In this document: positions 61,040 to 64,000 of the stretch, piece by piece
Position numbering within the stretch: position 1 is the first letter of the stretch
How the letters are laid out: each line of letters begins with the position of its first letter
Assembly (NCBI GenBank): GCA_023375785.1
Contig: SZWC01002447.1
Location: forward strand, 7,144 to 71,143
DNA from: Penium margaritaceum
Lineage: Eukaryota; Streptophyta; Zygnematophyceae; Desmidiales; Peniaceae
Length of the DNA: 64,000 bases
Reading direction: 5' to 3'
Translations under genes and position numbers: made by a program
Notes under the pieces: model-generated
Seen by the model: only the letters and a program-made list of their open reading frames with translations
Told to the model about the DNA's origin: nothing
Database searches by the model: none

Positions 61040-61533
61040 GCACACCAACTCCTGTCATAACTAAAACCTACTTGCACCTGGGCCCAGCTGAGACCCTGCC
61101 GGCTCTCCTTGCCACCGGCCTCCAGCTTGCCCGACGATTCAACCCCACGACCCGCGGATGGACATTGGAAGACATCTTGGTACACCTTCCCCCTCGCTCT
61201 TCCCTGCCGCAGGCACGCCGCCATCCCTCCACCATACCGGTTGTCACCTCCCCTCCTCCGCTGTCTCCCACTTGCGCTCTCGCTCCTCTCCTCGACGCAC
61301 GACATCCTCTTTCTCTAGTGGACTTCCTTCTTCACTCCCCAGCATCTGCGGATCGTCCCCATACTCTCTTCTCCTCCTTCAACCCCTCCCTCTCTCCAGT
61401 TGGAATCCACCTCTCATGCACCACCGACCGTGCTACGGGCGCCCGCATGGTGGCCCATGCAATCCTTACAACACACTCCCGCGTCCAGGATGACGTTGGT
61501 CACGCGCCATGCACATGGACCCCTGCCCCGCTA
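61040..61533 (+). pseudogene. Start of the second protease module, cut by the 3' truncation
   Basis: After RNase H the frame continues with LQLARRFNPTTRGWTLEDIL, as in the large copy, then RHPLSLVDFLLHS, SLSPVGIHLSCTTDRATGAR and a TW.PA stretch. These match the N-terminal flank of protease 2 of the large element (RHPLTLVDFLLHS; SLSPLGIRLSCT). The homology ends at the break, just before the DTG core would come. It is independent evidence that protease 2 belongs to the family. Confidence 0.8.
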
Positions 61534-64000
61534 ATCCATGTACAGTGACAACCCAAAGTAAGCATATGCCACTAAGCATGACCAAACGAATTTCAAAGTG
61601 TGTGGTCAACGTTGAAAACTCATAACACGAGTCACAAATGTTCAGAGGGGGAAACAATTGGTTTTGAACACTAGTTATGAAATAGCGAATACAAAGACCT
61701 TCAAAAAGTAGTGGAATGACGTGGCTATCGTGCATAGTGACCAACAAAACTAGGCATATATCACTGACCATAACCAAAGAATTTTCGTATGGGTGGTCAG
61801 CGTTCACAGCCCATAACACAAGTCACAAATGGTCAGAGGGGGAAACAATGGTTTGGAACACTAGGTATTGACAAGCAAGTATAAATACCGTTGGTATGTA
61901 TTGGCATGGTGTGGCTACTATGCACACCAAACAACAAAACTAGGCATATGTCACTGACCATGACCAAAGATTTTTTTCAATATGGGTGGTCAACGTTCAC
62001 AACCCATTACAAGAGTCAAAAATGGTCAGAGGGGGAAAGAATGGTTTTGGAATATTAGTTTTCAACTAGCAAGTACAACAACCTTCAATAAATAGTACCA
62101 CGGTGCGGCTACCATGCACAATGACCGACCACAGTAGGCATATGTACTGCCTTTGACCAAAGGAATCCGCAGTGTGTGGTAAATGTTGACAGCTCATAAC
62201 AAGAGTCACAAATGGTCAGAGGGGGAAACAATTGTTTGGGAACATGAGGTATCAACTAGCAAGCACAAGGACATTCAATAAGCTATGGCACAGTTTGGCT
62301 ATCATGTACAATGACCAACCAAAGTAGGCATGTGTCACTGACCATGACCAAAGAATGTCACTATGTGTGGTCAACTTTGACAACTCATAACACGAGTCAC
62401 AAATGGTCAGAGGCGAAAACAATGGTGTGAGAATACTAGGTATCAAATAGAAAGTACAAAGACCTTCATTATGTAGTGGCACAGTGTGGCTACCATGCAC
62501 AGTGACCAACCAAAGTATGCATATGTTAGTGGCCATGTCCAAAGAATTTCACTTCATGTGGTCAACGTTGACAACTCACAACAAGGGTCACAGATAGTTA
62601 GAGGGGGTAACAATGGTTTGGAAACACTGGCTATCAACTAGAAAGTACAAAGACCTTCAGTACGTAGTGACATGGTGTGGCGACCATGTACAGTGACGAA
62701 CTAAAGTAGGCCTATGCCACTAACCATGACCTAAAGAATCTCACAGTGTGTGGTCAACGTTGAAAACTCATAACACGATTCAGAAATGGTTAGAGGGGGA
62801 AACAATGGGTTGAGAACACTAGTTTTTAGCTAACAAAAACAAACAATCTCAACAAGTAGTGGCACGGTGTGGCTAGTGTGCACAGTGACCAACCAAAGGA
62901 TGCAAACGTCACTGAATATGGCCAAAGAAGTCCACTATGTGTTGTCAACATCGACAACGCATAACACGAGTCACAAATGGTCAGAGGGAGAGACAATGGT
63001 TTGGAAACCCTATGCATCAACTATAAAGGAAAAGAACTTCAATACGTAGTGGCACGGTGTGGCTACTATGCACACCAACCAACCAAACTAGGCATATGTC
63101 ACTGACCATGACCAAAGACCTTTGATATGGGTGATCAACGTTCACAGCCCGTAACAGGAGTCAAAAAATGGTCAGATAGGGAAAAAATGGATTTTGAATA
63201 TTAGTTTTCAACTAGAAAGTACAACAACCTTAAAAAAGTAGTAGCACAGTGTGGCTACCATGCACAATGACTGACCAAAATAGGCATATGTACTGCCTTT
63301 GACCAAAGAAATCTGTTGTGTGTCGTCAACGTTGACAACTCATAATACGAGTCACAAATGGTCAGAGGGGAAAACAATGGTTTGAGAACACAAGGTATCA
63401 ACTAGCAAGCACAGGGACCTTCAATAAGTAGTCGCATGGTGTGGCTACCATGTACAATGACCAACCGAAGTAGGCATGTGTCACTGACCATGACCAAAAA
63501 ATGTCAATATGTGTGGTCAGCTTTGACAACTCATAACATGAGTCACAAATGGTCAGAGGGGGAAACAATGGTTTGTAAATACTAGTCATCAATTACAAAG
63601 TAAAAAGACCTTTAATATGCAGTGGCACTGTGTGGCTACCAGGCACTGTAACCAACCAAAGTATGCACATGTCACGGACCATGACCAAAGAATTTCACTT
63701 CATGTGGTCAACGTTGACAACTCACAACCAGAGTCACATATAGATAGAGGGGGTGAAAATGGTTTGGGACCAATTGATATCAACTAGCAAGTACAAAGAC
63801 CTTCAAAATATAGTTGCACAGTGTGGCTACAATGCACGGTGACCAACCAAAGTATGCATATGTCACTGACCATGACCAAAGAATTTCACAGTGTGTGGTC
63901 TACGTTGAAAACTTCTAACATGAGTCACAAATGGTCAGAGAGGGAAAACATTGGTTGGGAACACTAGTTATCAACTAGCAAGTACAAAGCCCATCAAAAA
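61534..64000. repeat. Satellite block 5: ~190-bp HOR, running off the right edge
   Basis: It begins inside a B monomer (CATGTACAGTGACAACCC) and continues to the end of the window. A-type boxes lie near 62364 and 63509, 1145 bp apart. It shares private variants with 48.6-52.2 kb. No gene is seen. Confidence 0.92.

Larger units (their letters stand above)
54220..61533 (+). mobile_element. 3'-truncated gypsy element of the same family
   Basis: It has a 5' LTR (54220-55323), primer-binding site, Gag, protease 1, RT-RNase H and the beginning of the second protease module, all on the plus strand, then stops abruptly at about 61533 in satellite DNA. There is no integrase, polypurine tract or 3' LTR. 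The left flank is an F monomer and the right flank starts in the middle of a B monomer, with no matching TSD, so a deletion removed the 3' half and some satellite. It has several frameshifts and many stops. At positions where the large copy has a codon, stops here replace Trp (57400, 59909), Gln (57654, 59731) and Arg (57973). Confidence 0.9.

Noticed and set aside
2763-64000. CRISPR-like array
   Set aside because: Repeats are about 190 bp, contiguous and without unique spacers, in a eukaryotic context. They are satellite monomers.

Overview
This window is repeat-rich nuclear DNA from a eukaryote, most likely a member of the green plant lineage. It holds Ty1/copia and Ty3/gypsy LTR retrotransposons sitting inside long satellite arrays, and I found no host gene, rRNA or tRNA. 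The species cannot be fixed from the sequence; a large repeat-rich streptophyte genome (alga, bryophyte or fern type) fits. One N at 24527 shows that this is assembled scaffold sequence. LAYOUT: 1-2762 is an 11-bp minisatellite (unit GTTGTGCCAGA) that abuts, without spacer, a satellite of about 190-bp monomers. The satellite fills 2763-7262, 8418-19183, 25067-27774, 42869-54219 and 61534-64000. Its monomers fall into six recognisable types (A to F here) that follow each other in fixed order, giving a higher-order repeat (HOR) of about 1.13-1.15 kb. Such HOR arrays are typical of centromeric or pericentromeric satellites. Four retroelements interrupt the array: a solo gypsy LTR (7263-8417, minus, TSD ACTAG); a complete but decayed copia element (19184-25066, plus, TSD GCACG); a complete 15.1-kb gypsy element (27775-42868, coding on the minus strand, TSD ATGTG/ATATG); and a 3'-truncated relative of that gypsy element (54220-61533, plus). 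HOW THE GENES WORK TOGETHER: each full element has the usual retrotransposon set: Gag for particles, aspartic protease for polyprotein cleavage, RT-RNase H for cDNA synthesis and integrase for insertion. The gypsy family has an unusual layout. In coding order it reads LTR, Gag with zinc knuckle, protease 1, RT, RNase H, protease 2, a Pro/Thr/Ala-rich segment, an Ala-rich coiled coil, integrase, an SH3-like tail, an acidic linker, a row of PHD-like zinc fingers, polypurine tract, LTR. The second protease is a diverged duplicate of the first together with its N-terminal flank. The truncated copy at 54220-61533 carries the start of the same second module, so the layout belongs to the family and is not a nested insertion. 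All coding copies here are dead: many in-frame stops, mostly TAG and mostly at positions where the related copy has Trp, Gln or Arg, with few indels. The complete gypsy copy has also lost catalytic Asp residues in RT (YIDD to YIAE) and integrase. BEST CANDIDATE FOR SOMETHING UNDESCRIBED: the dual-protease, PHD-array gypsy family. Next are the six-type satellite HOR and the 12-bp palindrome present in only some of its monomer types.
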